A program made the position numbers and the translations under genes. Below, piece by piece: positions 11,202 through 25,210 of a DNA stretch of 64,000 bases. This DNA is from Megachile rotundata (lineage: Eukaryota; Arthropoda; Insecta; Hymenoptera; Megachilidae), in contig NW_027473692.1 in NCBI RefSeq assembly GCF_050947335.1, positions 1 to 64,000 on the forward strand. Direction: 5' to 3'. The notes below the pieces were generated by a model. The model worked only from the letters and a program-made list of their open reading frames with translations, ran no database searches and was not told the DNA's origin. Position 1 is the stretch's first letter. Each line of letters begins with the position of its first letter.

Positions 11202-13719
11202 ATTGTCGTTCTATCGATCATATTAGCATAATATGGTTAATAATATGAGCTAGATTGATAATAATAAGAGTAATGAGTATAGTAATTGTCGTTCTATCGT
11301 TCATATAAGCATAATATGGCTAATAATATGAGTTAGGCTGATGATAATAAGAGTAATGAGTATAGTAATTGTCGTTCTATCGATCGTATTTGCATAATAT
11401 GGTTAATAATATGAGTTAGATTGATAACAGTGAGTGTAATAAGTATAGTAATTGTCGTTCTGTCGATCATATAAGCATAATATAGCTAATAATATGAGTT
11501 AGATCGATAATAATAAGAGTAATAAATGTAGTAAATGTCATGCTATCGATCATATCCGCATAATATGGTCAATAATATGAGTTAGATTGATAATAGTGAG
11601 TGTAATAGGTATAGTAATTGTCGTTCTATCGATCGTATTAGTATAATATGGTTAATAATATGAGTTAGATTGATAATAATAAGAGAAGTGAGTATAGTCA
11701 TTGTCGTTGGATCGATCATATAAGCATAATATGGCTAATAATATGAGTAAGATTGATAATAATAAGAGAAGTGAGTATAGTCATTGTCGTTCGATCGATC
11801 ATATAAGCATAATATGGTTAATAATATGAGTTATATTCATAATAATAAGAGTAATAAGTATAGTATTTGTCGTTCTATCGATCACATAAGCATAATATGG
11901 CTAATAATATGAGTTAGATTGATAACAATGAGAGTAATAGGTATAGTAATTGTCGTTCTATCGATCATATTAGCATAATATGGTTAATAATATGAGTTAG
12001 ATTGATAATAATAAGAGAAATGAGTATAGTAATTGTCTTTCTATCGTTCATATAAGCATAATATGGCTTATAATATGAGTTAGGCTGATAATAATAAGAG
12101 TAATGAGTATAGTAATTGTCGTTCTATCGATCATATTTGCATAATGTGGTTAATAATATGAGTTAGATTGATAACAGTGAGTGTAATAAGTATAGTTATT
12201 GTCTTTCTATCGATCATATAAGCATAATATGGCTAATAATATGAGTTAGATTGATAATAATAAGAGTAATGAGTATAGTAATTGTCGTTCTATCGATCAT
12301 ATGAGCATAATATGCCTAATAATATGAGTAAGATTGATAATAATAAGAGTAATGAGTATAGTAATTGTCGTTCTATCGATCATATCTGCATAATATGGTT
12401 AATCATATGAGTTAGATTGATAATAGTGAGTGTAATAAGTATGGTCATTGTCGTTCTATCGATCATATAGGCATAATATGGCTAATAATATGAGTTAGAT
12501 TGATAATAATAAGAGTAATAAGTATAGTAGTTGTCGTCCTATCGATCATATCTGCATAATATGGTTAATAATATGAGTTAGATTCATAATAGTAAGAGTA
12601 ATATGTATAGCAATTGTCGTTCTGTCGAGCACATAAGCATAATATGGCTAATAATATGAGTTAGGTTGATAATAATAAGAGTAATGAGTATAGTAATTGT
12701 CGTCCTATCGATCATATAAGCATAATATGGCTTATAATATGAGTTAGATTGATAATAATAAGAGTAATGAGTGTAGTAATTGTCGTTCTATCGATCATAT
12801 TTGCACAATATAGTTAACAGTATGAGTTAAATTGATAATAGTGAGTGTAATAAGTATAGTAATTATCGTTTTATCGATCATATTAGCATAATATGGCTCA
12901 TGATATGGGTTAGATTGATAATAATAAGAGTAATGAGTATAGTAATTGTAGTTCTATCGATCTTATCTGCATAATATGGTTAATAATATGAGTTAGATTG
13001 ATAATAATAAGAGTAATAAGTATAGTAATTGTAGTTCTATCGATCATATAAGCATAATATGGTTAATCATATGAGTTAGATTGATAATAGTGAGTGTAAT
13101 AAGTATAGTAATTGTAGTTCTATTGCTCATATAAGCAAAATATGGTTAATAATATGAGTTAGGTTGATAATTATAAGAGTAATAAGTATAGTAATTGTCG
13201 TTCTTTCGCTCATATTTGCATATTACGGTTACTAATATGAGTTAGATTGATAACAGTGAGTGTAATAAGCATAGTAATTGTCGTTCTGTCGATCATATAA
13301 GCATAATATGGCTAATAATATGAGTTAGATTGATAATAATAAGAGTAATAAGTATAGTCATTGTCGTTCTATCGATCACATAAGCATAATATGGCTAATA
13401 ATATGAGTTAGATTGATAATAATAAGAGTAATAAGTATAGTAATTGTCGTTCTATCGGTAATATAAGCATAATATGGCTAATAATATGAGTTAGATTGAT
13501 AATAATAAGAGAAGTAAGTATAGTAATTGTCGTTCTATCGATAAGATAAGCATAATATGGCTAATAATATGAGTTAGATTGATAATAATAAGAGAAATAA
13601 GTATAGTAATTGTCGATCTATCGATCACATAAGCATAAAATGGCTAATAATATGAGTTAGATTGATAATAATAAGAGTAATAAGTATAGTAATTGTCGTT
13701 CTATCGATCATATAAGCAT

Positions 13720-15711
13720 AATGTGGCTAATAATATGAGTTAGATTGATAATAATAGGAGTAATAAGTATAGTAATTGTTGTTCTATCGATCATATCTGC
13801 ATAACATGGTTAATAATATGAGTTAGATTTATAATAGTGAGTGTAATAAGTATAGTAGTTGTTGTTCTGTCGATCATATAAGCATAATATGGCTAATAAT
13901 ATGAGTTAGATTGATAGTAATAAGAGTAATAAGTATAGTAATTGTCGCTCTATCGATCATTTCTGTATAATATGGTTAATAATATGAGTTAGATTGATAA
14001 TAGTGAGTGTAATAAGTATATTAGGTGTCGTTCTGTCGATCATATAAGCATAACATGGTTAATAATATGAGTTAGATTTATAATAGTGAGTGTAATAAGT
14101 ATAGTAGTTGTCGTTCTGTCGATCATATAGGCATAATGTGGCTAATAATATGAGTTAGATTGATAATAATAGGAGTAACAAGTATAGTAATTGTTGTTCT
14201 ATCGATCATATCTGCATAACATGGTTAATAATATGAGTTAGATTTATAATAGTGAGTGTAATAAGTATAGTAGTTGTTGTTCTGTCGATCATATAAGCAT
14301 AATATGGCTAATAATATGAGTTAGATTGATAGAAATAAGAGTAATAAGTATAGTAATTGTCGCTCTATCGATCATTTCTGCATAATATGGTTAATAATAT
14401 GAGTTAGATTTATAATAGTGAGTGTAATAAGTATAGTAGTTGTCGTTCTGTCGATCATATAAGCATAATATGGCTAATAATATGAGTTAGATTGATAATA
14501 ATAAGAGTAATAAGTATAGTAATTGTCGCTCTGTCGATCATATCTGCATAATTTGGTTATTAATATGAGTTAGATTGATAATGGTGAGTGTAACAAGTAT
14601 AGTAATTGTTGTTCTATCGATCATATCTGCATAACATGGTTAATAATATGAGTTAGATTTATAATAGTGAGTGTAATAAGTATAGTAGTTGTTGTTCTGT
14701 CGATCATATAAGCATAATATGGCTAATAATATGAGTTAGATTGATAGTAATAAGAGTAATAAGTATAGTAATTGTCGCTCTATCGATCATTTCTGCATAA
14801 TATGGTTAATAATATGAGTTAGATTGATAATAGTGAGTGTAATAAGTATAGTAGTTGTCGTTCTGTCGATCATATAAGCATAACATGGTTAATAATATGA
14901 GTTAGATTTATAATAGTGAGTGTAATAAGTATAGTAGTTGTCGTTCTGTAGATCATATAAGCATAATATGGCTAATAATATGAGTTAGATTGATAATAAT
15001 AAGAGTAATAAGTATAGTAATTGTCGCTCTGTCGATCGTATCTGCATAATATGGTTAATAATATGAGTTAGATTGATAATAGTGAGTGTAATAAGTATAG
15101 TAATTGTCGTTCTGTCGATCATATAAGCATAATATGGCTAATAATATGAGTTAGATTGATAATAATAAGAGAAATAAGTATAGTAATTGTCGTTCTATCG
15201 ATCACATAAGCATAAAATGGCTAATAATATGAGTTAGATTGATAATAATAAGAGTAATAAGTATAGTAATTGTCGTTCTATCGATCATATAAGCATAATG
15301 TGGCTAATAATATGAGTTAGATTGATAATAATAGGAGTAACAAGTATAGTAATTGTTGTTCTATCGATCATATCTGCATAACATGGTTAATAATATGAGT
15401 TAGATTTATAATAGTGAGTGTAATAAGTATAGTAGTTGTTGTTCTGTCGATCATATAAGCATAATATGGCTAATAATATGAGTTAGATTGATAGTAATAA
15501 GGGTAATAAGTATAGTAATTGTCGCTCTATCGATCATTTCTGTATAATATGGTTAATAATATGAGTTAGATTGATAATAGTGAGTGTAATAAGTATAGTA
15601 GTTGTCGTTCTGTCGATCATATAAGCATAACATGGTTAATAATATGAGTTAGATTTATAATAGTGAGTGTAATAAGTATAGTAGTTGTCGTTCTGTCGAT
15701 CATATAAGCAT
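13720..15711 (+). repeat. 24-mer unit inside D2, first copy
   Basis: Exact counterpart of 7,911-9,902 at +5,809 bp, with the same 415-bp 5-mer substructure. Confidence 0.85.
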
Positions 15712-16988
15712 AATGTGGCTAATAATATGAGTTAGATTGATAATAATAGGAGTAATAAGTATAGTAATTGTTGTTCTGTCGATCATATCTGCATAACATG
15801 GTTAATAATATGAGTTAGATTTATAATAGTGAGTGTAATAAGTATAGTAGTTGTTGTTCTGTCGATCATATAAGCATAATATGGCTAATAATATGAGTTA
15901 GATTGATAGTAATAAGAGTAATAAGTATAGTAATTGTCGCTCTATCGATCATTTCTGTATAATATGGTTAATAATATGAGTTAGATTGATAATAGTGAGT
16001 GTAATAAGTATATTAGGTGTCGTTCTGTCGATCATATAAGCATAACATGGTTAATAATATGAGTTAGATTTATAATAGTGAGTGTAATAAGTATAGTAGT
16101 TGTCGTTCTGTCGATCATATAGGCATAATGTGGCTAATAATATGAGTTAGATTGATAATAATAGGAGTAACAAGTATAGTAATTGTTGTTCTATCGATCA
16201 TATCTGCATAACATGGTTAATAATATGAGTTAGATTTATAATAGTGAGTGTAATAAGTATAGTAGTTGTTGTTCTGTCGATCATATAAGCATAATATGGC
16301 TAATAATATGAGTTAGATTGATAGAAATAAGAGTAATAAGTATAGTAATTGTCGCTCTATCGATCATTTCTGCATAATATGGTTAATAATATGAGTTAGA
16401 TTTATAATAGTGAGTGTAATAAGTATAGTAGTTGTCGTTCTGTCGATCATATAAGCATAATATGGCTAATAATATGAGTTAGATTGATAATAATAAGAGT
16501 AATAAGTATAGTAATTGTCGCTCTGTCGATCATATCTGCATAATTTGGTTATTAATATGAGTTAGATTGATAATGGTGAGTGTAACAAGTATAGTAATTG
16601 TTGTTCTATCGATCATATCTGCATAACATGGTTAATAATATGAGTTAGATTTATAATAGTGAGTGTAATAAGTATAGTAGTTGTTGTTCTGTCGATCATA
16701 TAAGCATAATATGGCTAATAATATGAGTTAGATTGATAGTAATAAGAGTAATAAGTATAGTAATTGTCGCTCTATCGATCATTTCTGCATAATATGGTTA
16801 ATAATATGAGTTAGATTGATAATAGTGAGTGTAATAAGTATAGTAGTTGTCGTTCTGTCGATCATATAAGCATAACATGGTTAATAATATGAGTTAGATT
16901 TATAATAGTGAGTGTAATAAGTATAGTAGTTGTCGTTCTGTAGATCATATAAGCATAATATGGCTAATAATATGAGTTAGATTGATAA
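15712..16988 (+). repeat. 24-mer unit inside D2, second partial copy
   Basis: Counterpart of 9,903-11,179 at +5,809 bp. It ends at the second 82-bp monomer. Confidence 0.85.
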
Positions 16989-17010
16989 TAAAGGAGAAAT
17001 GAATATAGTA
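16929..17010 (+). repeat. 82-bp monomer at a family boundary (D2)
   Basis: Same 1-bp deletion as at 11,120-11,201, copied with the superunit. Confidence 0.85.
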
Positions 17011-18075
17011 ATTGTCGTTCTATCGATCATATTAGCATAATATGGTTAATAATATGAGCTAGATTGATAATAATAAGAGTAATGAGTATAGTAATTGTCG
17101 TTCTATCGTTCATATAAGCATAATATGGCTAATAATATGAGTTAGGCTGATGATAATAAGAGTAATGAGTATAGTAATTGTCGTTCTATCGATCGTATTT
17201 GCATAATATGGTTAATAATATGAGTTAGATTGATAACAGTGAGTGTAATAAGTATAGTAATTGTCGTTCTGTCGATCATATAAGCATAATATAGCTAATA
17301 ATATGAGTTAGATCGATAATAATAAGAGTAATAAATGTAGTAAATGTCATGCTATCGATCATATCCGCATAATATGGTCAATAATATGAGTTAGATTGAT
17401 AATAGTGAGTGTAATAGGTATAGTAATTGTCGTTCTATCGATCGTATTAGTATAATATGGTTAATAATATGAGTTAGATTGATAATAATAAGAGAAGTGA
17501 GTATAGTCATTGTCGTTGGATCGATCATATAAGCATAATATGGCTAATAATATGAGTAAGATTGATAATAATAAGAGAAGTGAGTATAGTCATTGTCGTT
17601 CGATCGATCATATAAGCATAATATGGTTAATAATATGAGTTATATTCATAATAATAAGAGTAATAAGTATAGTATTTGTCGTTCTATCGATCACATAAGC
17701 ATAATATGGCTAATAATATGAGTTAGATTGATAACAATGAGAGTAATAGGTATAGTAATTGTCGTTCTATCGATCATATTAGCATAATATGGTTAATAAT
17801 ATGAGTTAGATTGATAATAATAAGAGAAATGAGTATAGTAATTGTCTTTCTATCGTTCATATAAGCATAATATGGCTTATAATATGAGTTAGGCTGATAA
17901 TAATAAGAGTAATGAGTATAGTAATTGTCGTTCTATCGATCATATTTGCATAATGTGGTTAATAATATGAGTTAGATTGATAACAGTGAGTGTAATAAGT
18001 ATAGTTATTGTCTTTCTATCGATCATATAAGCATAATATGGCTAATAATATGAGTTAGATTGATAATAATAAGAG

Positions 18076-18407
18076 AAATGAATATAGTAATTGTCGTTCT
18101 ATCGATCATATTAGCATAATATGGTTAATAATATGAGCTAGATTGATTATAATAAGAGTAATGAGTATAGTAATTGTCGTTCTATCGTTCATATAAGCAT
18201 AATATGGCTAATAATATGAGTTAGGCTGATGATAATAAAAGTAATGAGTATAGTAATTGTCGTTCTATCGATCGTATTTGCATAATATGGTTAATAATAT
18301 GAGTTAGATTGATAACAGTGAGTGTAATAAGTATAGTAATTGTCTTTCTATCGATCATATAAGCATAATATGGCTAATAATATGAGTTAGATTGATAATA
18401 ATAAGAG
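18076..18407 (+). repeat. 4-mer higher-order unit (332 bp), copy 1
   Basis: Four monomers in fixed order: ATTAGC with GAGCTAG; CGTTCATATAAGC with GTTAGGCTGATG; CGATCGTATTTGC with AACAGTGAGTG; and GTCTTTCTATC with AAGAGAAATGAA. This cluster, whole or in part, recurs through the rest of the window, for example near 22,630, 24,050, 27,690, 38,730, 43,440, 53,830 and 59,900, and is the most frequent building block there. Confidence 0.8.
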
Positions 18408-18676
18408 AAATGAATATAGTAATTGTCGTTCTATCGATCATATTAGCATAATATGGTTAATAATATGAGCTAGATTGATAATAATAAGAGTAATGAGTAT
18501 AGTAATTGTCGTTCTATCGTTCATATAAGCATAATATGGCTAATAATATGAGTTAGGCTGATGATAATAAGTGTAATGAGTACAGTAATTGTCGTTCTAT
18601 CGATCGTATTTGCATAATATGGTTAATAATATGAGCTAGATTGATAACAGTGAGTGTAATAAGTATAGTAATTGTC
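18408..18676 (+). repeat. 4-mer higher-order unit, copy 2, partial
   Basis: Offset 332 bp from copy 1. It diverges at about 18,677, where GTCTTTC of copy 1 is replaced by GTCGTTCTGTC with an ATATAGCTA monomer. It carries AAGTGTAATGAG, a variant inherited by copies near 24,200, 27,860, 31,190 and 35,410. Confidence 0.78.
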
Positions 18677-21600
18677 GTTCTGTCGATCATATAAGCATAA
18701 TATAGCTAATAATATGAGTTAGATCGATAATAATAAGAGTAATAAGTGTAGTAAATGTCATGCTATCGATCATATCCGCATAATATGGTCAATAATATGA
18801 GTTAGATTGATAATAGTGAGTGTAATAGGTATAGTAATTGTCGGTCTATCGATCATATTAGTATAATATGGTTAATAATATGAGTTAGATTGATAATAAT
18901 AAGAGAAGTGAGTATAGTAATTGTCGTTCTATCGATCATATAAGCATAATATGGTTAATAATATGAGTTGGATTGATAACAGTGAGTGTAATAAGTATAG
19001 TAATTGTCGTTCTGTCGACCATATAAGCATAATATGGCTAATAATATGAGTTAGGTTAATAATTATAAGAGTTATAAGTATAGTAATTGTCGTTCTATCG
19101 ATCATATTTGCATAATATGGTTAACATTATGAGTTAGATTGATAATAGTGAGTGTAATAAGTATAGTAATTGTCGTTTTATCGATCATATTAGCATAATA
19201 TGGCTCATAATATGGGTTAGATTGATAATAATAAGAGTAATGAGTACAGTAATTGCAGTTCTATCGATCTTATCTGCATAATATGGCTAACAATATGAGT
19301 TAGATTGATAATAATAAGAGTAATGAGTATAGTAATTGTAGTTCTATAGATCATATCTGCATAATATGGCTAATAATATGAGTTAGATTGATAATAATAA
19401 GAGTACAGAGTATAGCAATTGTCGTTCTATCGATCATATAAGCATAATATGGCTAATAATATGAGCTAGATTGATAATAATTAGAGTAATGAGTATAGTA
19501 ATTGTCGTTCTATCGATCATATAAGCATAATATGGCTAATAATATGATTTAGATTGATAATAATAAGAGTAATGAGTATAGTAATTGTCGTTCTATCGAT
19601 CATATAGGCATAATATGGCTAATAATATGAGTTCGATTGATAATATTAAGAGTAATAAGTATAGTAGGTGTCGTCCTATCGATCATATCTGCATAATATG
19701 GTTAATAATATGAGTTAGATTGATAATAGTGAGTGTAATAAGTATAGTAATTGTCGTTCTGTCGATCATATAAGCATAATATGGCTAATAATATGAGTTA
19801 GGTTGATTATTATAAGAGTAATAAGTATACTAATTGTCGTTCTATCGATCATATTTGCATAATATGGTTAACATTATGAGTTAGATTGATAATAGTGAGT
19901 GTAATAAGTATAGTAATTGTCGTTTTATCGATCATATTAGCATAATATGGCTCATAATATGGGTTAGATTGATAATAATAAGAGTAATGAGTACAGTAAT
20001 TGCAGTTCTATCGATCTTATCTGCATAATATGGCTAATAATATGAGTTAGGTTGATAAAAATAAGAATAATAAGTATAGTAATTGTCGTTCTATCGATCA
20101 TATAAGCATAATATGGCTAATAATATGAGTTAGGTTGATAATTATAAGAGTAATAAGTATAGTAATTGTCGTTCTATCGATCATATTTGCATAATATGGT
20201 TAACAGTATGAGTTAGATTGATAATAGTGAGTGTAATAAGTATAGTAATTGTCGTTCTATCGATCATATTAGCATAATATGGCTCATAATATGGGTTAGA
20301 TTGATAATAATAAGAGTAATGAGTATAGTATTTGTCGTTCTATCGACCATATAAGCATAATGTGGCTAATAATATGAGTTAGATTGATAATAATAAGAGT
20401 AATAAGTACAGTAAATGTCGTGCTGTCGATCATATCTGCATAATATGGTTAATAATATGAGTTCGATTGATAATAGTGAGTGTAATATGTATAGTAATTG
20501 TCGTTCTATCGATCATATAAGCATAATATGGCTCATAATATGAGTTAGATTGATAATAATAAGAGTAATAAGTATAGTAATTGTCGTCCTATCGATCATA
20601 TCTGCATAATACGGCTAACAATATGAGTTAGATTGATAATAATAAGAGTAATGAGTATAGTAATTGTAGTTCTATCGATCATATCTGCATAATATGGTTA
20701 ATAATATGAGTTAGATTGATAATAATAAGAGTAATGAGTATAGTAACAGTAGTTCTATCGATCATATCTGCATAATATGGTTAATAACATGAGTTAGATT
20801 GATAATAATAAGAGTAATAAGTATAGTAATTGTAGTTCTATCGATCCTATAAGCATAATATGGCTAATAATATGAGTTAGATTGATAATAATAAGAGTAA
20901 TAAGTATAGTAATTGTAGTTCTATCGATCATATAGGCATAATATGGCTAATAATATGAGTTAGATTGATAATAATAAGAGTAATAAGTATAGTAGTTGTC
21001 GTTCTATCGATCATATAAGCATAATATGGCTAATAATATGAGCTAGATTGATAATAATTAGAGTAATGAGTATAGTAATTGTCGTTCTATCGATCATATA
21101 AGCATAATATGGCTAATAATATGATTTAGATTGATAATAATAAGAGTAATGAGTATAGTAATTGTCGTTCTATCGATCATATAGGCATAATATGGCTAAT
21201 AATATGAGTTAGATTGATAATAATAAGGGTAATAAGTATAGTAATTATCGTTCTACCGATCACATAAGCATAATATGCCTAATAATATGAGTTGGATTGA
21301 TAATAATAAGAGTAAGAAGTAGAGTAATTGTCGTTCTGTCGATCATATAAGCATAATATGGCTAATAATATGAGTTAGATTGGTAATAATAAGAGTAATG
21401 AGTATAGTAATTGTCGTTCTATCGTTCATATAAGCATAATATGGCTAATAATATGAGTTAGGCTGATGATAATAAGAGTAATGAGTATAGTAATTGTCGG
21501 TCTATCGATCGTATTTGCATAATATGGTTAATAATATGAGTTAGATTGATAACAGTGAGTGTAATAAGTATAGTAATTGTCGTTCTGTCGATCATATAAG

Positions 21601-22489
21601 CATAATATAGCTAATAATATGAGTTAGATCGATAATAATAAGAGTAATAAATGTAGTAAATGTCATGCTATCGATCATATCCGCATAATATGGTCAATAA
21701 TATGAGTTAGATTGATAGTAGTGAGTGTAATAGGTATAGTAATTGTCGTTCTATCGATCGTATTAGTATAATATGGTTAATAATATGAGTTAGATTGATA
21801 ATAATAAGAGAAGTGAGTATAGTCATTGTCGTTGGATCGATCATATAAGCATAATATGGCTAATAATATGAGTAAGATTGATAATAATAAGAGAAGTGAG
21901 TATAGTCATTGTCGTTCGATCGATCATATAAGCATAATATGGCTAATAATATGAGTAAGATTGATAATAATAAGAGAAGTGAGTATAGTCATTGTCGTTC
22001 GATCGATCATATAAGCATAATATGGCTAATGATATGAGTTAGATTGATAATAATAAGAGTAATGAGTATACTAATTGTAGTTCTATAGATCATATCCGCA
22101 TAATATGGTTAATAATATGAGTTAGATTGATAATAATAAGAGAAGTGAGTATAGTCATTGTCGTTCGATCGATCATATAAGCATAATATGGCTAATGATA
22201 TGAGTTAGATTGATAACAATAAGAGTAATAAGTATAGTAAATGTCGTACTATCGATCATATCTGCATAATATGGTTAATAATATGAGTTAGATTGATAAT
22301 AGTGAGTGTAATAAGTATAGTAATTGTCGTTCTATCGATCATATTAGCATAATATGGTTAATAATATGAGTTAGACTGATAATAATAAGAGAAATGAGTG
22401 TAGTAATTGTCTTTCTATCGTTCATATAAGCATAATATGGCTTATAATATGAGTTAGGCTGATAATAATAAGAGTAATGAGTATAGTAA
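18677..22489 (+). repeat. Mosaic of older monomer types, including a 9-mer pair
   Basis: Satellite only. About 18,960-19,290 aligns with 19,707-20,037 at 747 bp (9 monomers), marked by TTAACATTATGAG at 19,121 and 19,868. Monomers with AAGGGTAATAAG at 21,224 and AGTAGAGTAATTG repeat the 9-mer family of 2,970-4,270. From about 21,400 the CCGCATAATATGGTCAAT and TTGGATCG monomers of the superunit's right end return. Confidence 0.72.
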
Positions 22490-23655
22490 TTGTCGTTCTA
22501 TCGATCATATTTGCATAATGTGGTTAATAATATGAGTTAGATTGATAACAGTGAGTGTAATAAGTATAGTAATTGTCTTTCTATCGATCATATAAGCATA
22601 ATATGGCTAATAATATGAGTTAGATCGATAATAATAAGAGAAATGAATATAGTAATTGTCGTTCTATCGATCATATTAGCATAATATGGTTAATAATATG
22701 AGCTAGATTGATAATAATAAGAGTAATGAGTATAGTAATTGTCGTTCTATCGTTCATATAAGCATAATATGGCTAATAATATGAGTTAGGCTGATGATAA
22801 TAAGAGTAATGAGTATAGTAATTGTCGTTCTATCGATCGTATTTGCATAATATGGTTAATAATATGAGTTAGATTGATAACAGTGAGTGTAATAAGTATA
22901 GTAATTGTCGTTCTGTCGATCATATAAGCATAATATAGCTAATAATATGAGTTAGATCGATAATAATAAGAGTGATAAATGTAGTAAATGTCATGCTATC
23001 GATCATATCCGCATAATATGGTCAATAATATGAGTTAGATTGATAATAGTGAGTGTAATAGGTATAGTAATTGTCGTTCTATCGATCGTATTAGTATAAT
23101 ATGGTTAATAATATGAGTTAGATTGATAATAATAAGAGAAGTGAGTATAGTCATTGTCGTTGGATCGATCATATAAGCATAATATGGCTAATAATATGAG
23201 TAAGATTGATAATAATAAGAGAAGTGAGTATAGTCATTGTCGTTCGATCGATCATATAAGCATAATATGGTTAATAATATGAGTTAGATTCATAATAATA
23301 AGAGTAATAAGTATAGTATTTGTCGTTCTATCGATCACATAAGCATAATATGGCTAATAATATGAGTTAGATTGATAACAATGAGAGTAATAGGTATAGT
23401 AATTGTCGTTCTATCGATCATATTAGCATAATATGGTTAACAATATGAGTTAGATTGATAATAATAAGAGAAATGAGTATAGTAATTGTCTTTCTATCGT
23501 TCATATAAGCATAATATGGCTTATAATATGAGTTAGGCTGATAATAATAAGAGTAATGAGTATAGTAATTGTCGTTCTATCGATCATATTTGCATAATGT
23601 GGTTAATAATATGAGTTAGATTGATAACAGTGAGTGTAATAAGTATAGTAATTGT
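22490..23655 (+). repeat. 1.2-kb block P, copy 1
   Basis: Aligns with 26,477-27,642 at an offset of 3,987 bp (48 monomers plus the 3-bp insertion lying between). It contains ATATAGCTA, CCGCATAATATGGTCAAT, TTGGATCG and TATTTGTCG monomers in the same order as in D1 and D2 near 11,200-12,200 and 17,010-18,000. Confidence 0.8.
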
Positions 23656-23974
23656 CGTTCTGTCGATCATATAAGCATAATATGGCTAATAATATGAATT
23701 AGATTGATAATAATAAGAGAAATGAATATAGTAATTGTCGTTGTATCGGTCATATAAGCATAATATGGCTAATAATATGAGTTAGATTGATAATAATAAG
23801 AGTAAGGAGTATACTAATTGTAGTTCTATCGATCATATCTGCATAATATGGTTAATAATATGAGTTAGATTGATAACAGTGAGTGTAATAAGTATAGTAA
23901 TTGTCGTTCTATCGATCATATAAGCATAATATGGCTAATAATATGAGTTAGATTGATAATAATAAGAGAAGTGA

Positions 23975-25210
23975 GTATAGTAATTGTCTTTCTATCGATC
24001 ATATAAGCATAATATGGCTAATAATATGAGTTAGATTGATAATAATAAGAGAAATGAATATAGTAATTGTCGTTCTATCGATCATATTAGCATAATATGG
24101 TTAATAATATGAGCTAGATTGATAATAATAAGAGTAATGAGTATAGTAATTGTCGTTCTATCGTTCATATAAGCATAATATGGCTAATAATATGAGTTAG
24201 GCTGATGATAATAAGTGTAATGAGTACAGTAATTGTCGTTCTATCGATCGTATTTGCATAATATGGTTAATAATATGAGCTAGATTGATAACAGTGAGTG
24301 TAATAAGTATAGTAATTGTCGTTCTGTCGATCATATAAGCATAATATAGCTAATAATATGAGTTAGATCGATAATAATAAGAGTAATAAGTGTAGTAAAT
24401 GTCATGCTATCGATCATATCCGCATAATATGGTCAATAATATGAGTTAGATTGATAATAGTGAGTGTAATAGGTATAGTAATTGTCGGTCTATCGATCAT
24501 ATTAGTATAATATGGTTAATAATATGAGTTAGATTGATAATAATAAGAGAAGTGAGTATAGTAATTGTCGTTCGATCGATCATATAAGCATAATATGGCT
24601 AATAATATGAGTAAGATTGATAATAATAAGAGAAGTGAGTATAGTCATTGTCGTTCGATCGATCATATAAGCATAATATGGCTAATAATATGAGTAAGAT
24701 TGATAATAATAAGAGAAGTGAGTATAGTCATTGTCGTTCGATCGATCATATAAGCATAATATGGCTAATGATATGAGTTAGATTGATAATAATAAGAGTA
24801 ATGAGTATACTAATTGTAGTTCTATCGATCATATCTGCATAATATGGTTAATAATATGAGTTAGATTGATAATAATAAGAGAAGTGAGTATAGTCATTGT
24901 CGTTCGATCGATCATATAAGCATAATATGGCTAATGATATGAGTTAGATTGATAACAATAAGAGTAATAAGTATAGTAAATGTCGTGCTATCGATCATAT
25001 CTGCATAATATGGTTAATAATATGAGTTAGATTGATAATAGTGAGTGTAATAAGTATAGTAATTGTCGTTCTGTCGATCATATAAGCATAACATGGCTAA
25101 TAATATGAATTAGATTGATAATAATAAGAGAAATGAATATAGTAATTGTCGTTGTATCGGTCATATAAGCATAATATGGCTAATAATATGAGTTAGATTG
25201 ATAATAATAA
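23975..25210 (+). repeat. 1.2-kb block Q, copy 1
   Basis: Aligns with 27,630-28,865 at an offset of 3,655 bp. The offset is 332 bp smaller than for block P, so the two copies of the combined P-Q segment differ by exactly one 4-mer, located at about 23,655-23,985 here and absent from the other copy. Confidence 0.8.

Larger units (their letters stand above)
6409..12217 (+). repeat. 5,809-bp superunit (70 monomers), copy D1
   Basis: This segment is repeated immediately downstream at an offset of exactly 5,809 bp (70 x 83 minus 1). The single missing base is in the 82-bp monomer at 11,120-11,201. I compared many diagnostic variants (CATATGAGC, TATGGTCATTG, ATTAGGTG, CTGTAGATC, TTGGATCG, GTTATATTCAT) and found no difference between the copies. 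The junction lies in shared sequence at 12,218-12,266. Such identity means very recent duplication, active homogenisation, or an assembly duplication. Confidence 0.92.
12218..18075 (+). repeat. 5,809-bp superunit, copy D2
   Basis: Tandem copy of D1. Homology continues 49 bases into the next monomer and ends at 18,075/18,076, where AAGAGTAATGAG of D1's right neighbour is replaced by AAGAGAAATGAATATAG. The left part of the same superunit exists in diverged form at 500-1,552, so the window records at least two rounds of duplication at about 6 kb scale. Confidence 0.92.

Noticed and set aside
17516..17532. CENP-B-box-like site around TGTCGTTGGATCGATC
   Set aside because: Only the TCG and a downstream CG fit loosely; the leading TTCG and the CGGG of the box are missing.
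6409..18075. LTR-like long direct repeats of a retroelement
   Set aside because: The 5.8-kb copies are directly adjacent, consist only of satellite monomers, and show no coding, primer-binding or polypurine tract.
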